Origin: Algoriella xinjiangensis
Lineage (GTDB): Bacteria; Bacteroidota; Bacteroidia; Flavobacteriales; Weeksellaceae
Assembly: GCF_900115015.1 (NCBI RefSeq)
Contig: NZ_FOUZ01000003.1
Location: 124,001-188,000, forward strand
Direction of reading: 5' to 3'
DNA: 64,000 nucleotides
A program made the translations under genes and the position numbers. The notes below the pieces were generated by a model. It saw only the letters and a program-made list of their open reading frames with translations, had not been told where the DNA came from and did no database searches. This document shows positions 49,325 through 58,709 of this stretch, piece by piece; position 1 is the stretch's first letter, and the number at the start of each line of letters is the position of its first letter.

Positions 49325-51721
49325 ATGGAAGAGAATTGTTTTCATTGCGGTCAACGAATTGAAGAAGAGGTTATTCAGTTCGATGAAAAGGACTTTTGCT
49401 GTCAGGGTTGTAAAACTGTTTATGAAATTTTAAATGTAAACGATTTAAAAGATTATTATGATCTTAATCGTAACGCAGGTGTGCGTCCGGATGCCAAAAG
49501 TAATCATCAATTTGATTTCTTAAATACAAAAGAAATCTTTGATAAAGTTGTCGATTTTTCTGATGACGGTATTACTGTTGTCTCCTTTTATGTGCCAGTT
49601 ATGCACTGTACTTCGTGTGTTTGGTTGTTAGAAAGTTTAAATACAATCAATCCAAATATTATTTCGTCTAATGTAAATTTTACGCAAAAAACGGTTCAAG
49701 TTACTTTTCGCGAAGAAAATCTACAATTGGGCGATTTAGCCAGATTTATTACAAATTTGGGGTACAAACCATCTATAAATCTTAAAACTTTAGATAAAAA
49801 GAAGAAAAGTAAAGTAGACAGAGCGCTGGTTAGCAAACTTGTAATTGCAGGTTTTTGCTTCGGTAATATTATGTTGCTTTCTTTTCCCGAATATGTAGAG
49901 GTTTTTGGCGAAGTAAAAGAACAATGGTTAGACCAAAACAAAGGCTATTTTAGATGGTTGATGTTTGCCTTGTCATTACCTGTTTTCTTTTATTCTTCTA
50001 CAGATTATTTTGTGTCTGCGTGGCAAGGTATAAAAAACAAATACATTAATATAGATGTGCCAATTGCGTTAGGAATTATCGTGATTATGTTCAAATCAAC
50101 TTACGATATCATTTTTGATATTTCACCAGGTTATTTTGATACATTGGCGATGTTGCTATTTTTGATGTTAACTGGTAAATGGTTTCAACAACAAACCATG
50201 CAAGCGTTGGCTTTTGATCGCGATTATAAATCGTTTTATCCAATTGCAGTTGCCAAAATGGTTGATGGACACGAACAACCAATTTTATTATCCGAATTAA
50301 AAAAAGGTGATCGTATATTAATCAGAAACGAAGAAATTATTCCCGCAGATGCTATTTTAATGAAAGGCGAAGCGATGATTGATAATTCGTTTGTAACGGG
50401 CGAAGCAAGATTAATTCCGAAAAAAGCAGGTGATAAAATTTTTGCTGGAGGAAAACAATCTGGTCATGCAATTGAGTTAGAAATAATTTCGGATGTTAAC
50501 CAAAGTTATTTAACGCAATTGTGGAATAACGATGCTTTTCAGAAAGAAGAATCAGAGTTAAATGCGCTAACCAATAAAATCAGTCATTATTTTACCATTA
50601 TAATTCTTTGTATCGCGGTTATTTCTGCGGTTTATTGGTTTTATCACGATTCGTCTAAAGTTTTAGATGTTGTAACAGCTATTTTGATAATTGCTTGTCC
50701 ATGTGCGCTTGGTTTGTCGTCGCCATTTATTTTGGGACACATGATGCGTATTTTCGGAAACAAGAAGTTTTATGTTAAAAATACATCGACTGTCGAGCGA
50801 ATGGAGCGAATTACAGATGTTGTTTTTGATAAAACGGGAACAATTACAGAAAGCGACGAAGCACAAGTAAAATATGAAGGAAAAGAGTTAACAGATTACC
50901 AAAAACAGTTGGTAAAAGCATTAATTAGAAATTCTAATCATCCATTAAGTCGCACGCTCTATAAAAAGATGGAAGTGGATGATCATTTACCAATTCATAA
51001 TTACGAAGAAATTGTAGGAAAAGGACAACAAGGCGAAGTTGATGGTCATCGTGTAAAAGTTGGTTCGCGTACTTTTGTCAATACAGTTTTTAATGAAAAT
51101 ACATTAAATCAATCTCAAGTATTTATTGCAATTGATGACGAAGTTTTTGGTAAATTTGCGTACACAAATCGATACCGAAGAGGTTTAAATGATTTGTTGA
51201 AGGAGTTGAATGACTATCAATTACACGTTTTGTCGGGAGATAATGATTCTGAAAAAAGATATTTAGAAACTGTTTTTCCAGCAAATGCGAAATTAATCTT
51301 TAATCAATCACCATCTGATAAGTTAGAGTACATTAAGCAGTTAGAATTGGAAGGTAAAAAGGTTTTGATGTTGGGAGATGGGCTGAATGACGCTGGTGCA
51401 TTGAAACAAAGTACAGTTGGAATTTCAATTTCTGAAGACATTAATAGTTTTTCGCCTTCGTGTGATGGTATTTTAGATGCAAAAAGTTTTGAAGCAATTC
51501 CAAATTTTTTGAAATTATCTAAAACAACAATGAAATTTGTAAAGATCGCATTCTTTATCAGTTTTATGTATAATATAGTCGGTCTTAGTTTTGCTGTAAC
51601 TGGTTATTTACAGCCTGTTGTAGCGGCAATATTGATGCCGATAAGTTCTATTTCTGTGTTAATTTTTGCAACCGCAAGTACGCGAATTGCAGATAAATTA
51701 ACAAAATGGAATTTAGATTGA
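49325..51721 (+). CDS. ccoI: Heavy-metal P1B-type ATPase of the cbb3 cluster (CcoI-like)
   Basis: A 798-residue copper-type ATPase that supplies Cu to the oxidase. The Cys-rich N-terminal metal-binding region (CFHCG, CCQGCK, then MHCTSCVWLLE) is followed by eight helices. The CPC metal site is at residues 458-460, the phosphorylation motif DKTGT starts at D502, and an HP-type motif (NSNHPLSR) and the hinge GDGLNDAGALKQ are present. It is the first gene of the cco cluster, and ccoS follows after an 80-base gap with its own promoter. Confidence 0.93.
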   Translation: MEENCFHCGQRIEEEVIQFDEKDFCCQGCKTVYEILNVNDLKDYYDLNRNAGVRPDAKSNHQFDFLNTKEIFDKVVDFSDDGITVVSFYVPVMHCTSCVWLLESLNTINPNIISSNVNFTQKTVQVTFREENLQLGDLARFITNLGYKPSINLKTLDKKKKSKVDRALVSKLVIAGFCFGNIMLLSFPEYVEVFGEVKEQWLDQNKGYFRWLMFALSLPVFFYSSTDYFVSAWQGIKNKYINIDVPIALGIIVIMFKSTYDIIFDISPGYFDTLAMLLFLMLTGKWFQQQTMQALAFDRDYKSFYPIAVAKMVDGHEQPILLSELKKGDRILIRNEEIIPADAILMKGEAMIDNSFVTGEARLIPKKAGDKIFAGGKQSGHAIELEIISDVNQSYLTQLWNNDAFQKEESELNALTNKISHYFTIIILCIAVISAVYWFYHDSSKVLDVVTAILIIACPCALGLSSPFILGHMMRIFGNKKFYVKNTSTVERMERITDVVFDKTGTITESDEAQVKYEGKELTDYQKQLVKALIRNSNHPLSRTLYKKMEVDDHLPIHNYEEIVGKGQQGEVDGHRVKVGSRTFVNTVFNENTLNQSQVFIAIDDEVFGKFAYTNRYRRGLNDLLKELNDYQLHVLSGDNDSEKRYLETVFPANAKLIFNQSPSDKLEYIKQLELEGKKVLMLGDGLNDAGALKQSTVGISISEDINSFSPSCDGILDAKSFEAIPNFLKLSKTTMKFVKIAFFISFMYNIVGLSFAVTGYLQPVVAAILMPISSISVLIFATASTRIADKLTKWNLD

Positions 51722-51757
51722 TTTTAAATTAGAGATATAGATACTGCTGTGACCAAA

Positions 51758-51793
51758 ATCATTGTGATAAGAACTTACGGCTTTGTAATTTTG
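51758..51793 (+). promoter_or_regulatory. Promoter of ccoS-NO-Q-P with an inverted-repeat site
   Basis: TTG at 51762-51764 and TAATTTTG at 51786-51793 are 21 bases apart, a good Bacteroidota promoter. ATCA-TTG-TGAT at 51758-51768 is an inverted repeat over the -33 and could bind the neighbouring Crp/Fnr regulator. The -7 is 7 bases from the ccoS ATG. Confidence 0.5.
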
Positions 51794-51800
51794 TACGGCT

Positions 51801-51965
51801 ATGGGGATATTATTATTAATGATATTGGTAAGTGTCTCTTTGGGGGCAATTTTTCTTTTTTTATTCTTTTTAGGGTATAAGAAAGGACAGTTTGATGAAG
51901 ACGAATCTCCAGCAGTGAGAATGTTAAAAGATGATAAAAAAACACAAGATAAAATCGACTCATAA
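51801..51965 (+). CDS. ccoS: cbb3-type cytochrome oxidase assembly protein CcoS
   Basis: A 54-residue protein that is easily missed by size cut-offs. An N-terminal membrane helix (MGILLLMILVSVSLGAIFLF) is followed by LFFLGYKKGQFDEDESPAVRML, the CcoS signature in which the GQFDD-type motif is GQFDED here. CcoS is needed for cofactor loading of the oxidase. Its TAA shares one base with the ccoNO ATG (TAATG), so translation is coupled. Confidence 0.9.
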   Translation: MGILLLMILVSVSLGAIFLFLFFLGYKKGQFDEDESPAVRMLKDDKKTQDKIDS

Positions 51966-54232
51966 TGCAAATGCAGACTTTTAGTTACGACAATAAGATC
52001 GTAAAGTATTTCCTTTATGCCACATTGTTTTGGGCAGTTATGGCATTTTTCTTTGGTGTGTTGGTAGCAACTTTGTTGTTTTTTCCTACGTTACCCGAAT
52101 ATATCTTCGGATCGGATGACGGTACAATTGGAGGAAACATCCAAGGGTTAGTCAACTCGCAAGGAAAACTTGGTTTTGGTAGATTAAGAATGATTCACAC
52201 AACATTTGCGGTATTCGCCTTTGTTGGAAACTCTTTCTTTACTGGAGCTTATTATTCAATGCAAAGGTTGTTGAAAACCAGAATGTACAGCGATGTTTTA
52301 AGCTGGATCGTTTTCTGGGGATGGCAATTATTTATTGTATTATCATTTGTAACATTTATCTTAGGATACAACACTTCTAAAGAGTATGCTGAGCATGAAT
52401 GGCCAATTGATATTTTGATCGCGTTAGTTTGGGTATTGTTTGGAGTTCAAATGTTCTTCACAATTTCTAAACGTCGTGTACGTCACTTGTATGTAGCAAT
52501 TTGGTTCTATATCGGAACTTGGGCGGCTATTACAATGTTACATGTATTCAATAACTTGGAAATTCCAGTTACTTTCAGCTTAACAGCTCCAAAATCGTAT
52601 TCTTTATACTCAGGAGTTCAAGATGCGTTAGTGCAATGGTGGTATGGACATAATGCAGTAGCATTTTTCCTTACAACACCTATTTTAGGATTAATGTACT
52701 ATTTTGTACCTAAAGCTGCAAATAGACCAGTATTCTCATACAAATTGTCTATTATTCACTTCTGGTCATTAATCTTCATTTATATTTGGGCTGGTCCACA
52801 CCACTTGATTTATACATCATTACCAGGTTGGGCACAAGCATTAGGGACAGGTTTCTCAATTATGCTTATTGCACCATCATGGGGAGGTATGTTAAATGGA
52901 TTATTGACACTACGTGGAGCTTGGGATAAAGTAAGAGAAAATCCTATTTTGAAATTCTTTGTTGTAGCTTTAACATGTTATGGTATGGCCACATTTGAAG
53001 GTCCATTGCTAGCTACAAAAACATTAAATAAGATTGGTCACTTTACAGACTGGGTACCTGCTCACGTACACGTAGGAACGTTAGGATGGAATGGATTTAT
53101 CGCATTTGGTATGATTTATTATTTAGTACCAAAACTTTTTAATACAAAATTAGCATCTGTTAAGATGGCTAATGCTCACTTCTGGATTGGTACATTTGGT
53201 ATCTTATTTTGGGTTATCCCAATGTATGTTGCTGGTTGGACACAAGGTTTAATGTGGAAACAATTTGCAGCAGACGGAACATTAGAATATGGTAACTTTT
53301 TACAAACAGTTACAATTCTTAAACAATGGTTATATCCATTACGCGCATTTGGTGGTACATTATATTTGATTGGATCAATTTTAATGATTATCAATGTTGT
53401 TAAAACAGTAAAAGCTGGATCATTTGTAAATAATGAAGAAGCAGAAGCTCCTGCATTAGCGCCAAAAACGGCAGCTCGTACACAAGGAGAAGGCGTACAC
53501 TCTTGGATTGAGAGAACACCAATCGTATTAACAATAGGTGCTGTATTAACATTGGCTGTTGGTGGTTTAGTAGAAATTGTACCAACAATTGTAATTAAAT
53601 CAAACGTACCAACAATCGCAAGTGTAAAACCTTACACACCATTAGAGTTAGAAGGTCGTGATTTATATATTAGAGAAGGTTGTAACGCATGTCACACACA
53701 AATGGTTCGTCCATTCCGTGATGAGGTAAAACGTTATGGTGAATACTCTAAAGCTGGAGAATTTGTATACGATCACCCATTCTTATGGGGATCTAAACGT
53801 ACAGGTCCAGATTTACACCGCGAAGGAGGTAAAAATCCAGACGCTTGGCATTACAAACACATGTGGAATCCACGTTCTACATCAGACGGATCTATCATGC
53901 CTCGTTACCCATGGTTAATTGAAAACAAATTAGACCGCGAGTTAACACGTGATAAAATGAAATCTATGGTTGCATTAGGAGTTCCTTACCAAGACGAAGA
54001 TTTTGATAGTATGAAAATTTCTATGGACAAACAAGCACTTGCTATTGAAACAAGTATCTTTAAAGATGCATCTGACTTAAAAGAGTTATATGCTAAAAAA
54101 GAAGCTGAAGCAAAAGCACAAGGTAAAGAATTTGTACCATTGAGAGATCGTGAGATTACAGCATTAATCGCTTTCTTACAACGTTTAGGAGTAGATATTA
54201 AAGCTGACCAAATTGAGACAGCAAGTAACTAA
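51965..54232 (+). CDS. ccoNO: cbb3 cytochrome oxidase subunits I and II fused (CcoN-CcoO)
   Basis: The protein has 755 residues. The first ~485 are CcoN: 12 or more helices with heme/Cu ligands visible as IHTTFAVFAFVGN, WWYGHNAVAFFLTTP, GPHHLIYTSLPGW and PAHVHVGTLGWNG. After a linker (EEAEAPALAPKTAA) and one helix comes CcoO, a mono-heme cytochrome c with CNACH at residues 573-577 and later Met ligands (GSIMPRYPWL). In Proteobacteria these are separate genes; the fusion is common in Bacteroidota. It overlaps ccoS and ccoQ by one base each. Confidence 0.96.
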   Translation: MQMQTFSYDNKIVKYFLYATLFWAVMAFFFGVLVATLLFFPTLPEYIFGSDDGTIGGNIQGLVNSQGKLGFGRLRMIHTTFAVFAFVGNSFFTGAYYSMQRLLKTRMYSDVLSWIVFWGWQLFIVLSFVTFILGYNTSKEYAEHEWPIDILIALVWVLFGVQMFFTISKRRVRHLYVAIWFYIGTWAAITMLHVFNNLEIPVTFSLTAPKSYSLYSGVQDALVQWWYGHNAVAFFLTTPILGLMYYFVPKAANRPVFSYKLSIIHFWSLIFIYIWAGPHHLIYTSLPGWAQALGTGFSIMLIAPSWGGMLNGLLTLRGAWDKVRENPILKFFVVALTCYGMATFEGPLLATKTLNKIGHFTDWVPAHVHVGTLGWNGFIAFGMIYYLVPKLFNTKLASVKMANAHFWIGTFGILFWVIPMYVAGWTQGLMWKQFAADGTLEYGNFLQTVTILKQWLYPLRAFGGTLYLIGSILMIINVVKTVKAGSFVNNEEAEAPALAPKTAARTQGEGVHSWIERTPIVLTIGAVLTLAVGGLVEIVPTIVIKSNVPTIASVKPYTPLELEGRDLYIREGCNACHTQMVRPFRDEVKRYGEYSKAGEFVYDHPFLWGSKRTGPDLHREGGKNPDAWHYKHMWNPRSTSDGSIMPRYPWLIENKLDRELTRDKMKSMVALGVPYQDEDFDSMKISMDKQALAIETSIFKDASDLKELYAKKEAEAKAQGKEFVPLRDREITALIAFLQRLGVDIKADQIETASN

Positions 54233-54432
54233 TGTTAAAATATTATAAAGAATTCCTATCTCAGTATGAGTATGCATCTTTGTTGCAGACCTTAATTTTA
54301 ATCGGATTCGTAACCGTTTTTGTAACGATATTTATCCGAGTTGCAAAAAAACCAAAAGGTTATTATAAAGATAACGAGTCTGCCGCACTAGATTTAGAAT
54401 CAGAAGAGAACGAAAAAAATAATACAAAATGA
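54232..54432 (+). CDS. ccoQ: CcoQ-like small subunit
   Basis: A 66-residue protein with one membrane helix (LQTLILIGFVTVFVTIFIRVA) and a KPKGYYKDNESAALDLE tail. This matches the position and pattern of CcoQ/FixQ, a stabilising subunit. It shares its ATG with the ccoNO stop (TAATG) and overlaps ccoP by 4 bases (ATGA). Confidence 0.85.
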   Translation: MLKYYKEFLSQYEYASLLQTLILIGFVTVFVTIFIRVAKKPKGYYKDNESAALDLESEENEKNNTK

Positions 54433-55376
54433 GACAACGTACCCCGGCTTATATATTTATTCCATTAACGCTATTAGCAGTAATCTTAGCGTTTACAATG
54501 GTAACGCCAGTAGATGTGGTGCCAGAACCAGGTTTCCAAGGAATGATCCATAACTTGTTAGAGCATTTGAAACATGTTTTTGTACAAGGAATCTTCTGGG
54601 CGGTATTAGCAGTTGCTATTGTGATGCTTTTAATCATCAATGCTTTAAACAAAGTTGTTGAAGCAGAAAGATTTAAAAGACTATCACAAGAAGAACAAAA
54701 TAAATACTTGGAAGATAGTAAAATTGGTTACTTCAAAAAATTATTTGGTAGTGCAGCGAAAAAGCAATCAGATCAAGAAGAAGAAGCAATTATCTTAGAC
54801 CACGGTTTTGATGGAATCAAAGAGTTAGACAACGCTTTACCTCAATGGTGGTTATCTTTATTCTATTTCGGAGTAGTATTTATGATTGTTTATGTAATGG
54901 CATATAGTTTTACAGACTTTGCACATGCAGACACGGAATACCAAGAAGAAATGACTTACAAAGACAAAGTGGATAGTATTTGGGCTGTTGCAAATGATAT
55001 TGATATCACAGGCGCAGTTAACAAATCTAACGATCCAGCAATTGTAGAGCAAGGAGCAAAAATATTTGCTCAAAATTGTGTACAATGTCACATGGAAGGA
55101 GGTAAAGGAGGTATTGGACCAAACTTAACTGACGACTATTGGGTAAATCATGTAGAAGATAGCTTATTCAAAAACATTTATCATATTGTTTATGACGGTT
55201 CTCCTCATAACCCTCAAATGCGTGCCTTTGGTCAACGCAAAGAGTTATCAGGTTTAGCAATCGAAAAAGTAGCTTCTTATGTTTATTTTATCAACCAAAA
55301 AGAACCTACTAAAACAGTAGCGGAAGGAGCAGCAGCTCCGCAGGGAGATTTAATGGAAGCATGGAAACAAAAATAA
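54429..55376 (+). CDS. ccoP: cbb3 cytochrome oxidase subunit III (CcoP-like, single heme)
   Basis: The protein has 315 residues with two N-terminal helices, then a long loop and a further helix (WWLSLFYFGVVFMIVYVMAYSF). The periplasmic cytochrome c domain has one CVQCH motif at residues 217-221 and a Met ligand near NPQMRAF. Proteobacterial CcoP has two hemes; the single heme here is the usual Bacteroidota form. It is followed by a strong terminator. Confidence 0.93.
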   Translation: MRQRTPAYIFIPLTLLAVILAFTMVTPVDVVPEPGFQGMIHNLLEHLKHVFVQGIFWAVLAVAIVMLLIINALNKVVEAERFKRLSQEEQNKYLEDSKIGYFKKLFGSAAKKQSDQEEEAIILDHGFDGIKELDNALPQWWLSLFYFGVVFMIVYVMAYSFTDFAHADTEYQEEMTYKDKVDSIWAVANDIDITGAVNKSNDPAIVEQGAKIFAQNCVQCHMEGGKGGIGPNLTDDYWVNHVEDSLFKNIYHIVYDGSPHNPQMRAFGQRKELSGLAIEKVASYVYFINQKEPTKTVAEGAAAPQGDLMEAWKQK

Positions 55377-55400
55377 ATTGTTTTACATACAAATATCATT

Positions 55401-55437
55401 AGGAAGAGAGCTTATTTATAAGCTCTCTTCCTTTTTT
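55401..55437 (+). terminator. Terminator after ccoP
   Basis: A 14-bp stem AGGAAGAGAGCTTA / TAAGCTCTCTTCCT with a 4-base loop and seven T. It separates the structural oxidase genes from ccoG. Confidence 0.9.
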
Positions 55438-55443
55438 TAGTCG

Positions 55444-55451
55444 TAAATTTG
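55444..55451 (+). promoter_or_regulatory. -7 element of ccoG-ccoH-safE
   Basis: TAAATTTG fits TAnnTTTG, 22 bases before the ccoG ATG and directly after the ccoP terminator. Confidence 0.5.
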
Positions 55452-55473
55452 TTAGAGATATAAAATTCGTAAA

Positions 55474-56955
55474 ATGAGTGCACCTAATTCAGAACCAAGA
55501 GATGAATTTCATTTAGATGATTATTTAAAAGAGAATGATCAGATGAAAGAAGATGTTCGTTCGTCAATTGGAACAATGGAAAAATCGGGTAAACGAAAAT
55601 GGGTTTATCCTAAAAAACCACGTGGTAAATTTACCAACTACAGAACTTACGTAAGTTATGTTTTGTTAACCATCTTAATTGTTACTCCATTTATAAAATT
55701 ACCAAACGGTAATCCATTATTTAAATTTGATGTATTAAACAGCCAATTCGTTATTTTTGGTTTTCCATTCTTTACATCCGACTTTTTCTTGTTGGCTTTA
55801 GGAATGATTACAACCATCATTTTCATCGTATTATTTACGATGGCTTATGGACGATTGTTTTGTGGCTGGGTTTGTCCGCAAACCATCTTTTTAGAAATGG
55901 TTTTCCGTAAAATAGAATATGCAATTGAAGGTGATCGTGCCAAACAAATTCGTTTAGATAAACAAGATTGGGACGAAGAAAAAATTCGTAAAAAATTATT
56001 AAAATGGACAATTTTCGCCATTTTATCCTTCATCATAGCAAATGTATTTTTAGCTTACATAATAGGCGCTGATGCATTATATGCATTAATCCAAGATGGA
56101 CCAGTAGATCATCTTGGTACATTATTCGGATTAATATTTTTCTCGGCAATGTTTTACTTTGTATTCGCATGGTTCCGCGAACAAGCATGTACATTGGTTT
56201 GTCCTTACGGACGTTTTCAAGGTGTTTTAATCGATTCGCATACAATTAATGTTGCGTATGATTTTAAACGAGGAGAAGGAACAGAAGGTCGTGCGAAATT
56301 CAGAAAAAATGAAGACCGTAAAGCCGAAGGTAAAGGAGATTGTATTGACTGTGGACAATGTGTGGCAGTTTGTCCTACCGGAATTGATATTCGCGATGGT
56401 ATACAATTAGAATGTGTAAACTGTACAGCTTGTATTGACGCTTGTGACGATGTAATGTTGAAAGTTGGTTTACCAACAGGACTAATTCGTTATGCTTCGG
56501 AAGATGATATTAAGAAAGGAGAAAAATTTAAATTTACAAAACGATTAGCAGCATACACAGTTGCATTATTGCTTTTGATTGCAGCAATGACAGTTTTCTT
56601 ATTTTCTCGACCAGATGTAGAATCAAAATACTTAAAAGTTCCGGGAACAGATTATAAAGTAGAAGGAAAATATTATGTCAATCAGTTTGAATATACGTTG
56701 TACAACAAGACAAATAAAGACCAAGTTGTAACGTTAAAACTTTTATCTCATCCAAATTCTAAAATAGAAATGTATGAAGGTGAAAATAAATTAAACTTAG
56801 AAAAAGGTCAAATCGTTCAAGGAAAATTTTATTTAAAAGTTCCGACAAGTGCAGTTAAATCTTACAAAGAAAAAGTTGTAATAGGTTTAATAAATAACAA
56901 AGGAAAAGTAATCGATAAATACGAAACGAGCTTCTCAGCTCCATTTAAATATTAA
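55474..56955 (+). CDS. ccoG: cbb3 oxidase accessory protein CcoG (FixG)
   Basis: A 493-residue membrane ferredoxin-like protein implicated in copper reduction for oxidase assembly. N-terminal helices carry the conserved GRLFCGWVCPQTIFLEM and, later, QACTLVCPYGRFQG. Two 4Fe-4S clusters follow: CIDCGQCVAVCPTG and CVNCTACIDACDD. A C-terminal helix and an Ig-like periplasmic domain (YEYTLYNKTNKDQ-type) end the protein. It is likely cotranscribed with ccoH (4 bases later). Confidence 0.95.
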   Translation: MSAPNSEPRDEFHLDDYLKENDQMKEDVRSSIGTMEKSGKRKWVYPKKPRGKFTNYRTYVSYVLLTILIVTPFIKLPNGNPLFKFDVLNSQFVIFGFPFFTSDFFLLALGMITTIIFIVLFTMAYGRLFCGWVCPQTIFLEMVFRKIEYAIEGDRAKQIRLDKQDWDEEKIRKKLLKWTIFAILSFIIANVFLAYIIGADALYALIQDGPVDHLGTLFGLIFFSAMFYFVFAWFREQACTLVCPYGRFQGVLIDSHTINVAYDFKRGEGTEGRAKFRKNEDRKAEGKGDCIDCGQCVAVCPTGIDIRDGIQLECVNCTACIDACDDVMLKVGLPTGLIRYASEDDIKKGEKFKFTKRLAAYTVALLLLIAAMTVFLFSRPDVESKYLKVPGTDYKVEGKYYVNQFEYTLYNKTNKDQVVTLKLLSHPNSKIEMYEGENKLNLEKGQIVQGKFYLKVPTSAVKSYKEKVVIGLINNKGKVIDKYETSFSAPFKY

Positions 56956-56959
56956 AAAA

Positions 56960-57403
56960 ATGAAATTAAATTGGGGACATTATGTAGCAATAGCATTAGG
57001 ATGTTTTATGATATTCATTTTATCATTGTTATATTTTGCAGGTGATACAGGCGGTATGGTAACCGAAAATTACTATGAAAAAGAGATTCATTTTCAGGAT
57101 GAAATTAATGCAGAAAAACGTGCAAATGCTTTAAAAGAAAAACCAGAAATTATTTTGCAAGCCAACGGATTTTTATTTCAATTTCCGGCAACTACAACAG
57201 CAGATTTTTCGGGCGATATATTTTTATTACGTAACGACGACGAAACAAAAGACGTAAAAACAGTGATAAAATTATCAGACAAAAAGAATTTTTTACTTCC
57301 ATCAGTTAAATTAGTAGACGGCGTTTACGAGTTAACATTGAGCTGGAAAGAAAATAACCAAACATATTTGATTAAAAAGTCCATTCGATGGATTTCACAA
57401 TAA
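56960..57403 (+). CDS. ccoH: FixH/CcoH-family assembly protein
   Basis: A 147-residue protein with one N-terminal helix (YVAIALGCFMIFILSLLYFA) and the FixH pattern MVTENYYEKEIHFQDEINAEKRA. An Ig-like periplasmic domain follows. It interacts with the oxidase during assembly in other bacteria. It overlaps the next gene by 16 bases. Confidence 0.9.
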   Translation: MKLNWGHYVAIALGCFMIFILSLLYFAGDTGGMVTENYYEKEIHFQDEINAEKRANALKEKPEIILQANGFLFQFPATTTADFSGDIFLLRNDDETKDVKTVIKLSDKKNFLLPSVKLVDGVYELTLSWKENNQTYLIKKSIRWISQ

Positions 57404-58104
57404 TCATAATAGCACTTTCTATAGGTCTTACATCATCCCTGCATTGCGTGGGGATGTGTGGCCCTATTGCATTATCACTTGGGTTAGAATCTCAAGACAA
57501 ATTAAAATTTACACTTCGTAACTTAACGTACCAACTTGGTCGCGTAACAACATACACAATTCTTGGTGCCATTTTAGGATTAATTGGCGAATCGTTCAAA
57601 TTTGTAGGTTTACAAAATTATCTAAGTATTTTGATTGGTGTTTTGATGATTATTATGGTCATGATTCCAAAATTCTATGAAAACGGCGCAACACAACTTC
57701 AGCCAATAAATGCATTGATGGTTAAGGTTAAAATTTCTTTGGGAAAATATTTAATCAAAAAAGACTCATCATCACTTTATATCATCGGTTTACTTAACGG
57801 TTTATTGCCATGCGGAATGGTTTATGCATCTTTAACCGCAGCAATAGGTTTAGGATCTGTTTACAAAAGCGCATTGTTTATGTTTTTCTTTGGTTTAGGA
57901 ACATTACCATTGATGTTTGCAACCGTTTTATTCGGAAATTTTTTATCCGTAAAACAACGTCAAACTATTCTGAAAGTTTTACCAATAATCACATTGATAT
58001 TAGGAATTTTATTTATTCTTCGCGGATTAGAACTTAATATACCTTACATTTCTCCATCTAAAGCTGCTTTACAGCTAAACGGAATGGATGATCATACGAT
58101 GTAG
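57388..58104 (+). CDS. Sulfite exporter TauE/SafE-family protein of the cbb3 cluster
   Basis: A 238-residue protein with six or more helices. The N-terminal LTSSLHCVGMCGPIALSLG has the Cys-x3-Cys metal-site pattern typical of the cco-linked SafE/CcoA-like branch, and LLNGLLPCGMVYASL follows. In this context it probably helps copper handling or cytochrome maturation rather than sulfite export. It overlaps ccoH by 16 bases, so it is translationally coupled. Confidence 0.85.
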   Translation: MDFTIIIIALSIGLTSSLHCVGMCGPIALSLGLESQDKLKFTLRNLTYQLGRVTTYTILGAILGLIGESFKFVGLQNYLSILIGVLMIIMVMIPKFYENGATQLQPINALMVKVKISLGKYLIKKDSSSLYIIGLLNGLLPCGMVYASLTAAIGLGSVYKSALFMFFFGLGTLPLMFATVLFGNFLSVKQRQTILKVLPIITLILGILFILRGLELNIPYISPSKAALQLNGMDDHTM

Positions 58105-58177
58105 TAAGAATCAATTTTATTTTAAAGAATTATTATCAACTTATATATTTAATCTCTATTAGAAAATTTATAAGAAC

Positions 58178-58563
58178 ATGAAACAAATTGGAATCTATTT
58201 TATATTAAAATATTTTATTTTTTTTTAATAAGTACAATAATTGATCAAAATTTTTCAATTTTCAGAATTGATAAAATAAAAAAAATTGAAGATTTTTTCT
58301 TTTATTTTTGGATAATATTATTTTTTCCTATTTTGAATTTTATAGTTTTTTCACTTCTTATTTATTTTTCATTTAAACTCAAAAAAGTTTTCAAAATAAT
58401 TTTTAATATAATATTTATTATACTCGAAATATTTATTTTTATATATTTTACATCACAAAAATTTATTTTAAATTATCAATTAGTATTACTTTTTACAATA
58501 AGTGTAGTAATGTTTTATTTTCTATTTAAAAACAAGATATTTATTAATTTAAATGAGAATTAA
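58178..58563 (+). pseudogene. Hydrophobic membrane protein gene interrupted at a T9 tract
   Basis: An ATG at 58178 encodes MKQIGIYFILKYFIFF and reaches a stop at 58226-58228 just after a run of nine T (58218-58226). One extra T would continue, without another stop, through LISTIIDQNFSIFRIDKIKK and several hydrophobic helices to 58563. The restored protein has 128 residues and about four helices. I recognise no family. Slippage at the T9 run could restore the frame in some cells or transcripts, so it may be a phase-variable gene rather than a dead one. The region is exceptionally AT-rich. Confidence 0.5.
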
Positions 58564-58662
58564 GAAAGATACACTTACTTCATTCTAACACTATATTTCT
58601 ACACTAAATTTTAATTAAAAATCCATCATTCTAAAACTTTTCATCCTTTCAAAATAAATTGT

Positions 58663-58670
58663 ATTTTTGG
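58663..58670 (+). promoter_or_regulatory. -7 element of ruvA-sprA
   Basis: TATTTTTG fits TAnnTTTG. It leaves a leader of about 35 bases to the ruvA ATG. Confidence 0.5.
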
Positions 58671-58709
58671 CGTTATCACGTTATGTGGTGTAACTAAATA
58701 AACTTCAAA

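Noticed and set aside
49325-49420. Ferredoxin-like Fe-S cluster in the N-terminus of the P-type ATPase
   Set aside because: The CFHCG and CCQGCK pairs fit the metal-binding region found in CcoI-type copper ATPases rather than a ferredoxin spacing.
58333-58563. Independent 76-residue membrane protein starting at TTG
   Set aside because: The frame is open without a stop back to the T9 tract at 58218, where it joins an ATG-started N-terminus by one base.
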